Shown one piece after another: positions 1 to 5,616 of a stretch of DNA of 9,769 nucleotides. The stretch spans positions 1 through 9,769 of the forward strand of contig JAJZVS010000120.1 in assembly GCA_021845555.1 (NCBI GenBank). Direction: 5' to 3'. Numbering within the stretch: the first letter of the stretch is position 1; every line of letters starts with the position of its first letter. The position numbers and the translations under genes are program-made. This DNA comes from Pseudomonadota bacterium (lineage in GTDB: Bacteria; Pseudomonadota; Alphaproteobacteria; Acetobacterales; Acetobacteraceae). The notes beneath the pieces were generated by a model that saw nothing but the letters and a program-made list of their open reading frames with translations, had not been told where the DNA came from and did no database searches.

Positions 1-676
1 TGAGCTCGAACATGCCGATCGTGCGCACCAGCACCAGCACCAGCGCGGCCAGGATGCCCGGCATCAGCAACGGTACCATCACCCGGCGGAACAGCGCGAA
101 GGTCCCGGCGCCGAACACCCGCGCGGCGGCTTCCACCCGCGGATCGATCTGCTCGATGAAGGGCACCAGGATGAAGATCACGAACGGCACCGACGGCACC
201 AGATTGGCCAGGATCACCCCGGTCAGCGTGCCGCCGAGGCGCAGCTGGTACAGCACCGAGGCGAGCGGAATCCCGAAGGTGAAGGGCGGCACGATCAGCG
301 GCAGCAGGAAGGTGATCAGCAGCGCCCGCTTGCCGGGAAAGTTCCGCCGCGCCAGCGCATAGGCCGCCGGCACGCCGATCAGCGCCGAGCCTATCAGCAC
401 CGCGCCCGCGACCTCGAACGTCACGGTCAGCACGTAGCTGAGCTGGTACTGGTCCCAGGACTCGGCATACCAGCGCCCGGTGTAGCCCTGCGGCAGCCAG
501 GTGCCGAGCCACAGCCGGGCGAAGGAATCCGTCACCACGCTGGCGATCAGGCCGAACAGGTTGAGGATGAAGAAGCCGACCGTCACCCACACCACCATCC
601 GCCACAGGCGGCCGGCAAGATCGCCCTGGCTGCGCGCCAGGATTGCCGGTCCGTCCGGCTGCACCGTTGCGCTCAT
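1..676 (-). CDS. ABC transporter permease 2, C-terminus cut by window edge
   Basis: Inner-membrane permease of a binding-protein-dependent importer. It begins with ATG at 676-674, and 225 codons are visible before the left edge, so the C-terminus is missing. Hydrophobic segments lie near residues 28-48, 83-106, 117-140 and 150-172. The EAA loop that docks the ATPase is at about residues 182-207 (EAAARVFGAG, then VPLLMPG), followed by the start of another membrane helix. A Shine-Dalgarno AAAGGA at 684-689 lies 7 nt before the ATG, which supports this start. The gene begins only 4 nt after the stop of permease 1, so it is the last visible gene of the leftward SBP-ATPase-permease-permease operon. 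By family it resembles the second permease of polyamine/iron/opine-type importers. The substrate cannot be read from the sequence. Confidence 0.93.
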   Translation of the reverse strand, partial: MSATVQPDGPAILARSQGDLAGRLWRMVVWVTVGFFILNLFGLIASVVTDSFARLWLGTWLPQGYTGRWYAESWDQYQLSYVLTVTFEVAGAVLIGSALIGVPAAYALARRNFPGKRALLITFLLPLIVPPFTFGIPLASVLYQLRLGGTLTGVILANLVPSVPFVIFILVPFIEQIDPRVEAAARVFGAGTFALFRRVMVPLLMPGILAALVLVLVRTIGMFEL

Positions 677-680
677 CGCC

Positions 681-1598
681 TTATCCTTTCCCCCCGCTCA
701 TCGGGCCGCGGTAGAACACCCCCTGGATGCGGAAGATCGCGCCGACCACCAGCATCTGCACCAGCGCCATGATGATGGCGATCGCCGAGCCCATCGAATA
801 ATCGTATTGCTCGTAAGCGGCACGGTAGGCGGCGATCGAGATCACCCGCGTCGCCCCCGACGGCGCGCCCACCAGCACCGCGGAGGGAAATACCGAGAAC
901 GCCTGCACGAACGACAGGCAGAAGGTGGTGACCAGCCCGGACGCAAGCAGCGGCAGGATCACCCGCCGGAATCGCGCCCCCGGCCGCGCGCCCAGCATGG
1001 CGGCGGCGTTTTCGAGCGACGGATCGAGGCCGGAGACATATGAAAGGATCAGCAGGAAGCTGAACGGGAAGCCGACGATCACCTGGCTGAGGAAGACGCC
1101 CCAGTAGTTATGCACCAGGCGCAACGGCTCGGAGATCAGCCCGAGCGCCAGGAGCGAACGGTTGAACCAGCCGAGCGGGCCGAGGTAGTTCAGCAGCCCC
1201 TGCGCTGTCAGCACCGTGCCGAGGGTGATCGGCACCACCAGGATCGTGGTCAACAGCCGCTGGCGGCGCATCCGCCGCACCCGCAGTGCGATCGGCACCG
1301 AGACCACCACGGTCAGCAGGCTGATCGGCAAGGACAGCCATAGCGTGGTGAAGATCGTATTGTATTGATAGGGCGTGGAGAAGAAATGCACGTAGTTCGC
1401 CAGCCACCAGGCGTGATGCGCCGGACGCAGCGACAGCCACAGCCCGTAGGCGGCCGGATAGATGAACAGCGCGGCGGTGAAGATCAGCGCCGGCAGCGTC
1501 AGCAGCGTGACGCCGTCCAACCCGCGCGCTGCGAGCCGCAGCCGCAGCGCCGGCCGCTCGGGCCGTGCTGCGGGAAGGGAGCCCGATGGTGCGCTCAT
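681..1598 (-). CDS. ABC transporter permease 1
   Basis: A 305-residue inner-membrane permease, a normal length for PotB-type subunits. Likely membrane segments are at about residues 32-57, 83-105, 115-138, 165-188, 221-244 and 271-291. The cytoplasmic EAA loop is at about 196-218 (ENAAAMLGA, then RRVILPLL), the contact site for the ATPase. The ATG at 1598-1596 overlaps the TGA of the ATPase gene (ATGA), and a GGAGG at 1603-1607 inside the end of that gene lies 4 nt upstream, so translation is probably coupled. It ends in TAA at 681, 4 nt before permease 2. The two permeases probably form a heterodimeric channel. The function is secure at class level; the solute is unknown. Confidence 0.95.
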   Translation of the reverse strand: MSAPSGSLPAARPERPALRLRLAARGLDGVTLLTLPALIFTAALFIYPAAYGLWLSLRPAHHAWWLANYVHFFSTPYQYNTIFTTLWLSLPISLLTVVVSVPIALRVRRMRRQRLLTTILVVPITLGTVLTAQGLLNYLGPLGWFNRSLLALGLISEPLRLVHNYWGVFLSQVIVGFPFSFLLILSYVSGLDPSLENAAAMLGARPGARFRRVILPLLASGLVTTFCLSFVQAFSVFPSAVLVGAPSGATRVISIAAYRAAYEQYDYSMGSAIAIIMALVQMLVVGAIFRIQGVFYRGPMSGGKG

Positions 1599-2662
1599 GC
1601 GGCCTCCGGATAGACCAGCACCCGATCGGCGGGCGCGGCGAGGCGCACCGTCTCTGCCGGGGCGACGCGCGTATCGGTGCGGAAGAACAGTTCGATCCCG
1701 CCCTCGGTGCGCGCCACCCCGTAGAAGTCGCGCCCGCGATACTCGGCGGCGATCACGGTGGCGGGGATCGGCCCGTCGGCCGTGGGCGTGAAGTCCTCCG
1801 GCCGGATCGCGGCGAGCGCGGCGCCGCCGGGCGCGGACGCCGCCATCGCCACGCCCTCCAGCGCATGGCCCTCGAATGTCAGTCGCAGCCGGTCCGCCCC
1901 GACCGGCGCTGCGATGCCGCGCAGGAGGTTGCGGTAGCCCATGAACTCGGCGACATCGGGGTGCGCCGGGCGGGCATAGAGTTCCTCCGGCGTGCCGACC
2001 TGGCGCACCGCGCCGTCGCGCAGCACGACGATGCGGTCGGCGAGCGACAGCGCCTCGTCCTGGTCGTGCGTGACATAGATGGTGGAGGAGCCGAGCATGC
2101 TGTGGATGCGCCGGATCTCCCCGCGCATCTCCAGCCGCAGCTTGGCGTCGAGGTTGGACAGCGGCTCGTCCATCAGCACCACCGGCGGTTCGACCACGAT
2201 CGCCCGCGCGATCGCCACCCGCTGCTGCTGGCCGCCCGAGATCTGGCCCGGCAGCTTGTCGCCGTGCTCGGTGAGGCGGACCAGGGCCAGGGCCTCCTCC
2301 ACCTTGGCCCGGCAGGCCGCACCCTTGATGCCCTTCATCTCCAGGCCGAAAGCGATGTTGCGCCGCAGGCTCATGTGCGGAAACAGCGCGTAGTTCTGGA
2401 ACACCATGCCGAAGCCGCGTTCTTCCGGCTTCAGATGGTCGATCCTGGTGTTATCGAGCCATATTCCGCCGCCGGTCAGCGGCAAAAGCCCGGCGAGGCA
2501 ATTCAGCGCGGTCGATTTCCCGCAGCCGGACGGGCCGAGCAATGCCACGAACTCACCGCGTTGGATCGTGAGCGAGACGTCGCGCAGCGCGTGATGGGTG
2601 CCAAAGTCGCGTCGCACCCGATCGAACCGCAGTTCGCGGAAATCCTTCGCCGTGATGGTCAT
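1595..2662 (-). CDS. ABC transporter ATPase, TOBE-containing (PotA/FbpC-like)
   Basis: A 355-residue ATP-hydrolysing subunit that powers the importer from the cytoplasmic side. All nucleotide-binding motifs are present: Walker A GPSGCGKS (43-50), Q-loop Q89 in the NYALFPH context, signature ISGGQQQR (141-148), Walker B VVLMDEP (161-167), D-loop SNLD and H-loop H199 in THDQDEAL. About residues 280-345 form the C-terminal TOBE-type regulatory region typical of polyamine, iron, sulfate and sugar importers. The start chosen is ATG at 2662-2660, with AGGGGA at 2669-2674 6 nt upstream. The frame is open far upstream, but that stretch is antiparallel-free shadow coding inside the binding-protein gene and is not part of this protein. 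It overlaps permease 1 by ATGA. The signature is ISGGQ rather than LSGGQ, a common conservative change. Confidence 0.96.
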   Translation of the reverse strand: MTITAKDFRELRFDRVRRDFGTHHALRDVSLTIQRGEFVALLGPSGCGKSTALNCLAGLLPLTGGGIWLDNTRIDHLKPEERGFGMVFQNYALFPHMSLRRNIAFGLEMKGIKGAACRAKVEEALALVRLTEHGDKLPGQISGGQQQRVAIARAIVVEPPVVLMDEPLSNLDAKLRLEMRGEIRRIHSMLGSSTIYVTHDQDEALSLADRIVVLRDGAVRQVGTPEELYARPAHPDVAEFMGYRNLLRGIAAPVGADRLRLTFEGHALEGVAMAASAPGGAALAAIRPEDFTPTADGPIPATVIAAEYRGRDFYGVARTEGGIELFFRTDTRVAPAETVRLAAPADRVLVYPEAA

Positions 2663-2684
2663 GACATTTCCCCTGCCCGTCTTG

Positions 2685-2712
2685 CCCCCCGCGCGGCGGA
2701 CCGCGCGGGGGG
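2685..2712 (-). promoter_or_regulatory. GC-rich intergenic stem-loop between binding-protein and ATPase genes
   Basis: A perfect 12-bp inverted repeat: arm CCCCCCGCGCGG at 2685-2696, four-base loop, and complementary arm at 2701-2712. In the leftward transcript the loop reads UCCG, which fits the UNCG tetraloop pattern, although the closing pair is G-C rather than the classical C-G. The stem starts about 12 nt after the binding-protein stop codon and ends 10 nt before the ATPase Shine-Dalgarno (2669-2674), so it does not mask that site. No U-run follows, so it is not a standard intrinsic terminator. A second small palindrome, GATCGC-GAC-GCGATC at 2712-2726, covers the stop codon itself. The likely role, by analogy with stems behind other binding-protein genes, is to protect the upstream mRNA end and/or cause partial termination so that binding protein exceeds ATPase and permeases. 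This role is inferred. Confidence 0.6.
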
Positions 2713-2724
2713 ATCGCGACGCGA

Positions 2725-3930
2725 TCAGCCCGCGGTGATACGACCGATCTGCTTGGACCAGCGCCCGGCCGCATAGACGAACCGGTCGGAGCTCAGCGGC
2801 ACCTGCAGCTTCGCGGTCTTGAGCAGCGCGTCGAAGCCCGGATCGCGGAACTTGGCAACGATCTCCTGGCTCTTTTTCGGCGCCATCGACAGCGGCACGT
2901 CCTTCACCGCCGGACCCGGGTAGAAATACCCGGAGTCGTAGGTCACCGCCTGCGCCTTCGGCGTCATCATGTCGCGCATCAGGTCGAGCAGCACGGCGAG
3001 CTTCGGGGCCGCCACCCCCTTCGGGACGCACATGAACTGCGCGTCGCAGACGATATGACCGCCCTTGAACAGGCCGAGCTTCTCGGTCGCCGGGACCACG
3101 CCCAGCGCGCGGGTGTTCACATACCAGCCGATATGCGCCGGCGTCATGTCCCGCAGGCCGGAGCCGAGTTCCTGCATCACCTGGCCGGTGCCGGCCGGGT
3201 AGTACGGCACGGTCTTGCCGAGTTCGGCGAGATAGGCCCAGGTCTTGTCCCAGCCATGCTCCGGATCGTAGGGATCCTTGTCGCCGAGCAGATACGGCAG
3301 CCCCATCATGAAGATACGCGCGGGGCCGGAGTTGTTCGGGTCCGCATAGATGAACTTCTTCGGATTCTGCTGCGCCCAGGCCAGCAACTCGGCTGCCGTG
3401 GTCGGCACCTGCTTCACCTTCAGCGGGTTGTACTGCAGCTCGGGGCCGGCCGGGCAGAACACCACGCACAGGCCCTGGTTGGCCGCGAGATCCTGCATCT
3501 TCAGTGCCGCCGGCTGGAAGATTTTCGCCGGATCGGGCAGCGCCGCCGCGTAGTTCGGATAGAGCGGGGCCCAGATCTTCTGCTTGATGCCGGCAGCCAG
3601 CGCGTCCGTGCCGGTCAGCACCAGATCGATGTCGAGCCGCCCGGCGCTCTGCTGCGCATGCAGCTTGCCCGGCAGTTCCGGCGCCGGCGCCTGGTTGTAG
3701 GTGAAGTGGGAGACCAGATGCGGGTTCGCCGCGGCATAGGCCTCGAACGCGGGGCGGGTCAGCGCGAGGTTGCCGGCAACATCGACGATGTTGAGGGAGA
3801 CCGGGTGCGCGGGCAGCTTCGGCGTCGCGGCGCCGGCCGCGAAGGCGGTGTTGGTCAGGCCGACGCCCGCCAAGCCCGCGCCGGCCAAGCCGCCGAGCAC
3901 GCCACGACGCGAAAGACGATCGAATTCCAT
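2725..3930 (-). CDS. ABC transporter periplasmic substrate-binding protein, Tat signal
   Basis: A 401-residue extracellular solute-binding protein that captures the ligand in the periplasm and delivers it to the permeases. The N-terminus carries a twin-arginine signal, S7-R8-R9-G-V-L, then a glycine/alanine-rich hydrophobic stretch and a likely cleavage site AFA|AG after residue 31, so it is probably exported folded by Tat. The mature part looks like a two-lobe type II binding protein of the family-1/polyamine-like group, with stretches such as ELLAWAQQNPKKF, SGPARIFMMGLPYLLGD and GYFYPGPAVK. The ATG at 3930-3928 is preceded by AAGGGA (3938-3943) at 7 nt. It is the first gene of the operon, 62 nt ahead of the ATPase gene. 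It resembles SBPs usually annotated only generically, so the ligand is not assigned. Confidence 0.93.
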   Translation of the reverse strand: MEFDRLSRRGVLGGLAGAGLAGVGLTNTAFAAGAATPKLPAHPVSLNIVDVAGNLALTRPAFEAYAAANPHLVSHFTYNQAPAPELPGKLHAQQSAGRLDIDLVLTGTDALAAGIKQKIWAPLYPNYAAALPDPAKIFQPAALKMQDLAANQGLCVVFCPAGPELQYNPLKVKQVPTTAAELLAWAQQNPKKFIYADPNNSGPARIFMMGLPYLLGDKDPYDPEHGWDKTWAYLAELGKTVPYYPAGTGQVMQELGSGLRDMTPAHIGWYVNTRALGVVPATEKLGLFKGGHIVCDAQFMCVPKGVAAPKLAVLLDLMRDMMTPKAQAVTYDSGYFYPGPAVKDVPLSMAPKKSQEIVAKFRDPGFDALLKTAKLQVPLSSDRFVYAAGRWSKQIGRITAG

Positions 3931-4007
3931 TTGGTTTTCCCTTGCTGACCCGCTTGGACGACGGGGCGGGGTTGCGGTGCCGGCCGGCTGCCAAGACGCC
4001 GGGCCGG

Positions 4008-4022
4008 CGGCCCTATGGGCCG
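4008..4022. promoter_or_regulatory. Palindrome on the -10 region, possible operator
   Basis: CGGCCC-TAT-GGGCCG is a perfect 6+3+6 inverted repeat that coincides with the candidate -10 element of the ABC operon (4012-4017). A repressor dimer bound here would block RNA polymerase. The XRE-type regulator encoded at 4092-4490, just upstream, is an obvious candidate ligand of the site, but nothing in the sequence proves the pairing. Short GC palindromes are common in DNA of this composition, so chance is a real alternative. Confidence 0.3.
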
Positions 4023-4040
4023 GCCAACCGCACTTGTCAA
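4012..4040 (-). promoter_or_regulatory. Candidate sigma70-type promoter of the ABC operon
   Basis: On the minus strand a perfect -35 hexamer TTGACA lies at 4040-4035, followed by a 17-nt spacer and a weak -10 CATAGG at 4017-4012 (three of six consensus bases). A transcript from here would start near 4005 and give a leader of about 75 nt before the binding-protein ATG. The bases just upstream (about 4032-4063) are distinctly AT-richer than everything around them, as expected for a promoter. The whole 161-bp gap 3931-4091 between the XRE gene and the binding-protein gene holds no other supported gene. The poor -10 and the lack of experimental data keep confidence moderate. Confidence 0.45.
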
Positions 4041-4091
4041 CTTGTATGACGCATTTGCTTTTGCCCCCGCGCGCCCGGCCCGGGCAGGGGG

Positions 4092-4490
4092 TTACCGCGC
4101 CCGCGCCATCCGCCGCAGCCGCGGCTTCGGCTGCGGCGCCGTCGCGTCCAGGATCGCATGCAGCGACGCCACGGTTTCTGGCGGAAGTCGATGCAGGGTC
4201 TGCGCCAATCGGTTGGCGAGCGCGGTCTGCTCGGGTGTCAGCCCGGCGGTGTTCACCACCACCTTCGGATGCGACAGCCGCGCGAGTCGCGCCAGATCCT
4301 CGGCGTCATCCCAGATCAGGCCGAAGAATTCGTTCACCTGATGGACAAGTCCGGCGCCCGGCGCGCCGCGCTTGCCATGCTCCAGGGCGGACAGATAGGC
4401 CGCGCTCACCTGCAACTCGGCGGCGAGGCGGCGCAGCGTGATCCCCCGCTCCGCCCGCAAGCCGCGCACCCGGGCGCCGAACGGGGTCAT
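4092..4490 (-). CDS. XRE-family helix-turn-helix transcriptional regulator
   Basis: A 132-residue, probably cytoplasmic, DNA-binding protein. Residues about 4-56 form a typical Cro/C1-type five-helix domain: VRGLRAERGITLRRLAAEL, then the recognition-helix region VSAAYLSALEHGKR. The remaining 75 or so residues have no recognised ligand domain and may serve dimerisation; the end is basic (RLRRMARAR). The ATG at 4490-4488 lies 10 nt after the stop of the acyl-CoA dehydrogenase gene, so the two are probably co-transcribed. No strong Shine-Dalgarno is visible, in keeping with translational coupling. It ends in TAA at 4092, 161 nt upstream of the ABC binding-protein gene in the same direction. It could regulate its own unit, the ABC operon, or both; the target is unknown. 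Confidence 0.88.
   Translation of the reverse strand: MTPFGARVRGLRAERGITLRRLAAELQVSAAYLSALEHGKRGAPGAGLVHQVNEFFGLIWDDAEDLARLARLSHPKVVVNTAGLTPEQTALANRLAQTLHRLPPETVASLHAILDATAPQPKPRLRRMARAR
4111..4138 (-). terminator. Stem-loop at the 3' end of the XRE gene, weak terminator candidate
   Basis: A perfect 11-bp inverted repeat with a 6-nt loop: arms CGCCGCAGCCG at 4111-4121 and CGGCTGCGGCG at 4128-4138. It lies inside the last codons of the XRE gene, 16 nt before its TAA, and encodes part of the basic tail. No U-run follows on the minus strand, so it is not a canonical intrinsic terminator. It may slow polymerase, separate the acyl-CoA dehydrogenase/XRE transcript from the ABC operon, or protect the mRNA end. 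It could also simply be a product of GC-rich Pro/Arg/Ala codons. Confidence 0.25.
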
Positions 4491-4500
4491 CGGGCGGCGA

Positions 4501-5553
4501 TCAGGCCGCGGTGAGCGCGGCCCAGAGCCGGTCCGCCCCGGCGGCCAGCATGTGGCGGCCCAACAGGCGGTTCCATTCCGCCTCCGCGCCGAATTCGTCG
4601 CGCCAGGACCACAGCCGCTTGGTCAGGAAATGCAGCTCGTGCTCGTAGGTGAAGCCGATCGCGCCGTGCAGCTGGTGCGCGAGGCCGCAGGCGATCCCCG
4701 CTGCCTCCCCGGCGCGCGCCTTGGCCGCCGCGATCGGCAACCAGTTCGGTCCCGCTTCCATCGCCTCGGCCGCCAGATCGGCGGCGGCCGAGGCGGCGGC
4801 CGCCTGCCCGGCCAGCACCGCGAGGCTTTGTTGCACCGCCTGGAACTTGCCGATCGGCCGGCCGAACTGCACGCGGTCCTGGGCATACCGGGTAGTGAGT
4901 GCCAGCACCCGCGCCAGCGCCCCGGCGATCTGCTGGGCACGCGCCGCCGCCCCGGCCGCCCGCAGCGCCTGGGCGGGCAAATCGACCGGTGCCACCGCTT
5001 CGGGCGCCGCGGTCACGCGCAGGTGGTCGCGCGGCTCGCGGGCCAGGTTCTCCCCCGGCGTCAGGTCCCAGGCGTCGGGGCGCAGCAGCGCCACGTGCGC
5101 CCGGCCGGCGTGCGCCACCAGCAGCACCGCGGCGGCGGCATCGCGGCCCCAGGGCATGCGCGCGGCGCTGCCCGACAGGCGCCAGCCGGTCCGGTCGCGC
5201 GTCAGGTGCAGCGCGCCGTCCTCCGCCGCGACCGGCCCCAGCGTCAGCGGCCCGTCGAGGATCGGCAGGCCGGCGGCGGCGAGAAGCCAGGAGGCCAACA
5301 TCGTCTCTGCCAGCGGCAGCGGCGCCGCGTGCTCCCCGGCGACGCGCAGCAACACCATTGCCTGCGCCGCCGGCACGCCGAAGCCGCCGGCGGCTTCCCC
5401 CGCCAGCGCGCGGGTCAGGCCGGCGGCCTCGACCGCTTCCCAGGCCGCGGCGGGAAAGACGCCGCGTTCGGCGGCGCGCGACACTTCGGGGGTGATCTGC
5501 TGGGCGAACAGCCGCGTGGCGGTGTCGCGCAGGAGATCGGCAGTGGAGTCCAT
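4501..5553 (-). CDS. Short acyl-CoA dehydrogenase family protein
   Basis: A 350-residue flavoprotein-family enzyme expected to oxidise an acyl-CoA to the 2,3-enoyl-CoA and pass electrons to ETF. The family pattern is clear: an N-terminal helical part (about 1-100), a shortened beta domain (about 100-195), and a C-terminal helical domain holding RVQFGRPIGKFQAVQ (227-241, FAD-adenine/phosphate contact) and HQLHGAIGFTYEHELH (293-308). It is shorter than the usual 380-390 residues. After the GFTYEHELH helix I see no equivalent of the YEGT-type segment that carries the catalytic Glu in medium-chain enzymes, so it may be one half of a heteromeric enzyme or have its base elsewhere. The start ATG at 5553-5551 has AGAAGG 8 nt upstream. 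The XRE gene follows by 10 nt. The acyl substrate is unknown. Confidence 0.9.
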   Translation of the reverse strand: MDSTADLLRDTATRLFAQQITPEVSRAAERGVFPAAAWEAVEAAGLTRALAGEAAGGFGVPAAQAMVLLRVAGEHAAPLPLAETMLASWLLAAAGLPILDGPLTLGPVAAEDGALHLTRDRTGWRLSGSAARMPWGRDAAAAVLLVAHAGRAHVALLRPDAWDLTPGENLAREPRDHLRVTAAPEAVAPVDLPAQALRAAGAAARAQQIAGALARVLALTTRYAQDRVQFGRPIGKFQAVQQSLAVLAGQAAAASAAADLAAEAMEAGPNWLPIAAAKARAGEAAGIACGLAHQLHGAIGFTYEHELHFLTKRLWSWRDEFGAEAEWNRLLGRHMLAAGADRLWAALTAA

Positions 5554-5587
5554 GGCCTGTGCCTTCTGCTCGGCGGCGTTCCGGGGC

Positions 5588-5596
5588 AGCATAGCA
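5588..5596 (-). promoter_or_regulatory. Possible extended -10 element for the acyl-CoA dehydrogenase gene
   Basis: The short divergent gap 5554-5616 contains TGCTATGCT on the minus strand (5596-5588). This matches an extended -10 (TGn followed by TATGCT, four of six bases). It would give a start near 5581 and a leader of about 28 nt. No convincing -35 is seen 17 nt upstream. I see no clear rightward promoter in the gap for the divergent amidase; it may lie inside the dehydrogenase gene. This is a weak call. Confidence 0.22.
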
Positions 5597-5604
5597 CCCC
5601 ACAA

Positions 5605-5609
5605 AGGAG
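5605..5609 (+). promoter_or_regulatory. Shine-Dalgarno deciding the amidase start
   Basis: AGGAG at 5605-5609 is followed by two in-frame ATGs. The first (5611) leaves a spacer of only 1 nt, which is too short for initiation. The second (5617) leaves 7 nt, which is ideal. The protein is therefore taken to start MADTAEIAQ rather than MGMADTAEIAQ. Confidence 0.7.
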
Positions 5610-5616
5610 CATGGGC

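Noticed and set aside
1565..2776. 403-residue rightward frame antisense to the ATPase
   Set aside because: No domain is recognised, and the opposite strand carries all the ABC ATPase motifs. Long antisense frames are expected at this GC content.
2663..3994. In-frame upstream extension of the ATPase reading frame, giving an apparent 799-residue protein
   Set aside because: The extension lies over the binding-protein gene in another frame and has no domain sense. The ATPase has its own ATG at 2662 with a good ribosome site.
4780..4806. Repeated GGCGGCGGCCG units
   Set aside because: They encode an alanine-rich helix of the dehydrogenase and reflect codon bias, not a repeat element.
5583..5600. 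GGGG...CCCC imperfect palindrome in the divergent gap
   Set aside because: Only the outer four base pairs match and the inner bases do not pair, so it is too weak to call an operator.
4438..5616. Long rightward open frame running antisense through the dehydrogenase and joining the amidase in frame (820 residues)
   Set aside because: Composition is Arg/Gly/Gln-rich shadow coding on the strand opposite a clear acyl-CoA dehydrogenase. A Shine-Dalgarno and the family start place the real amidase start at 5617.
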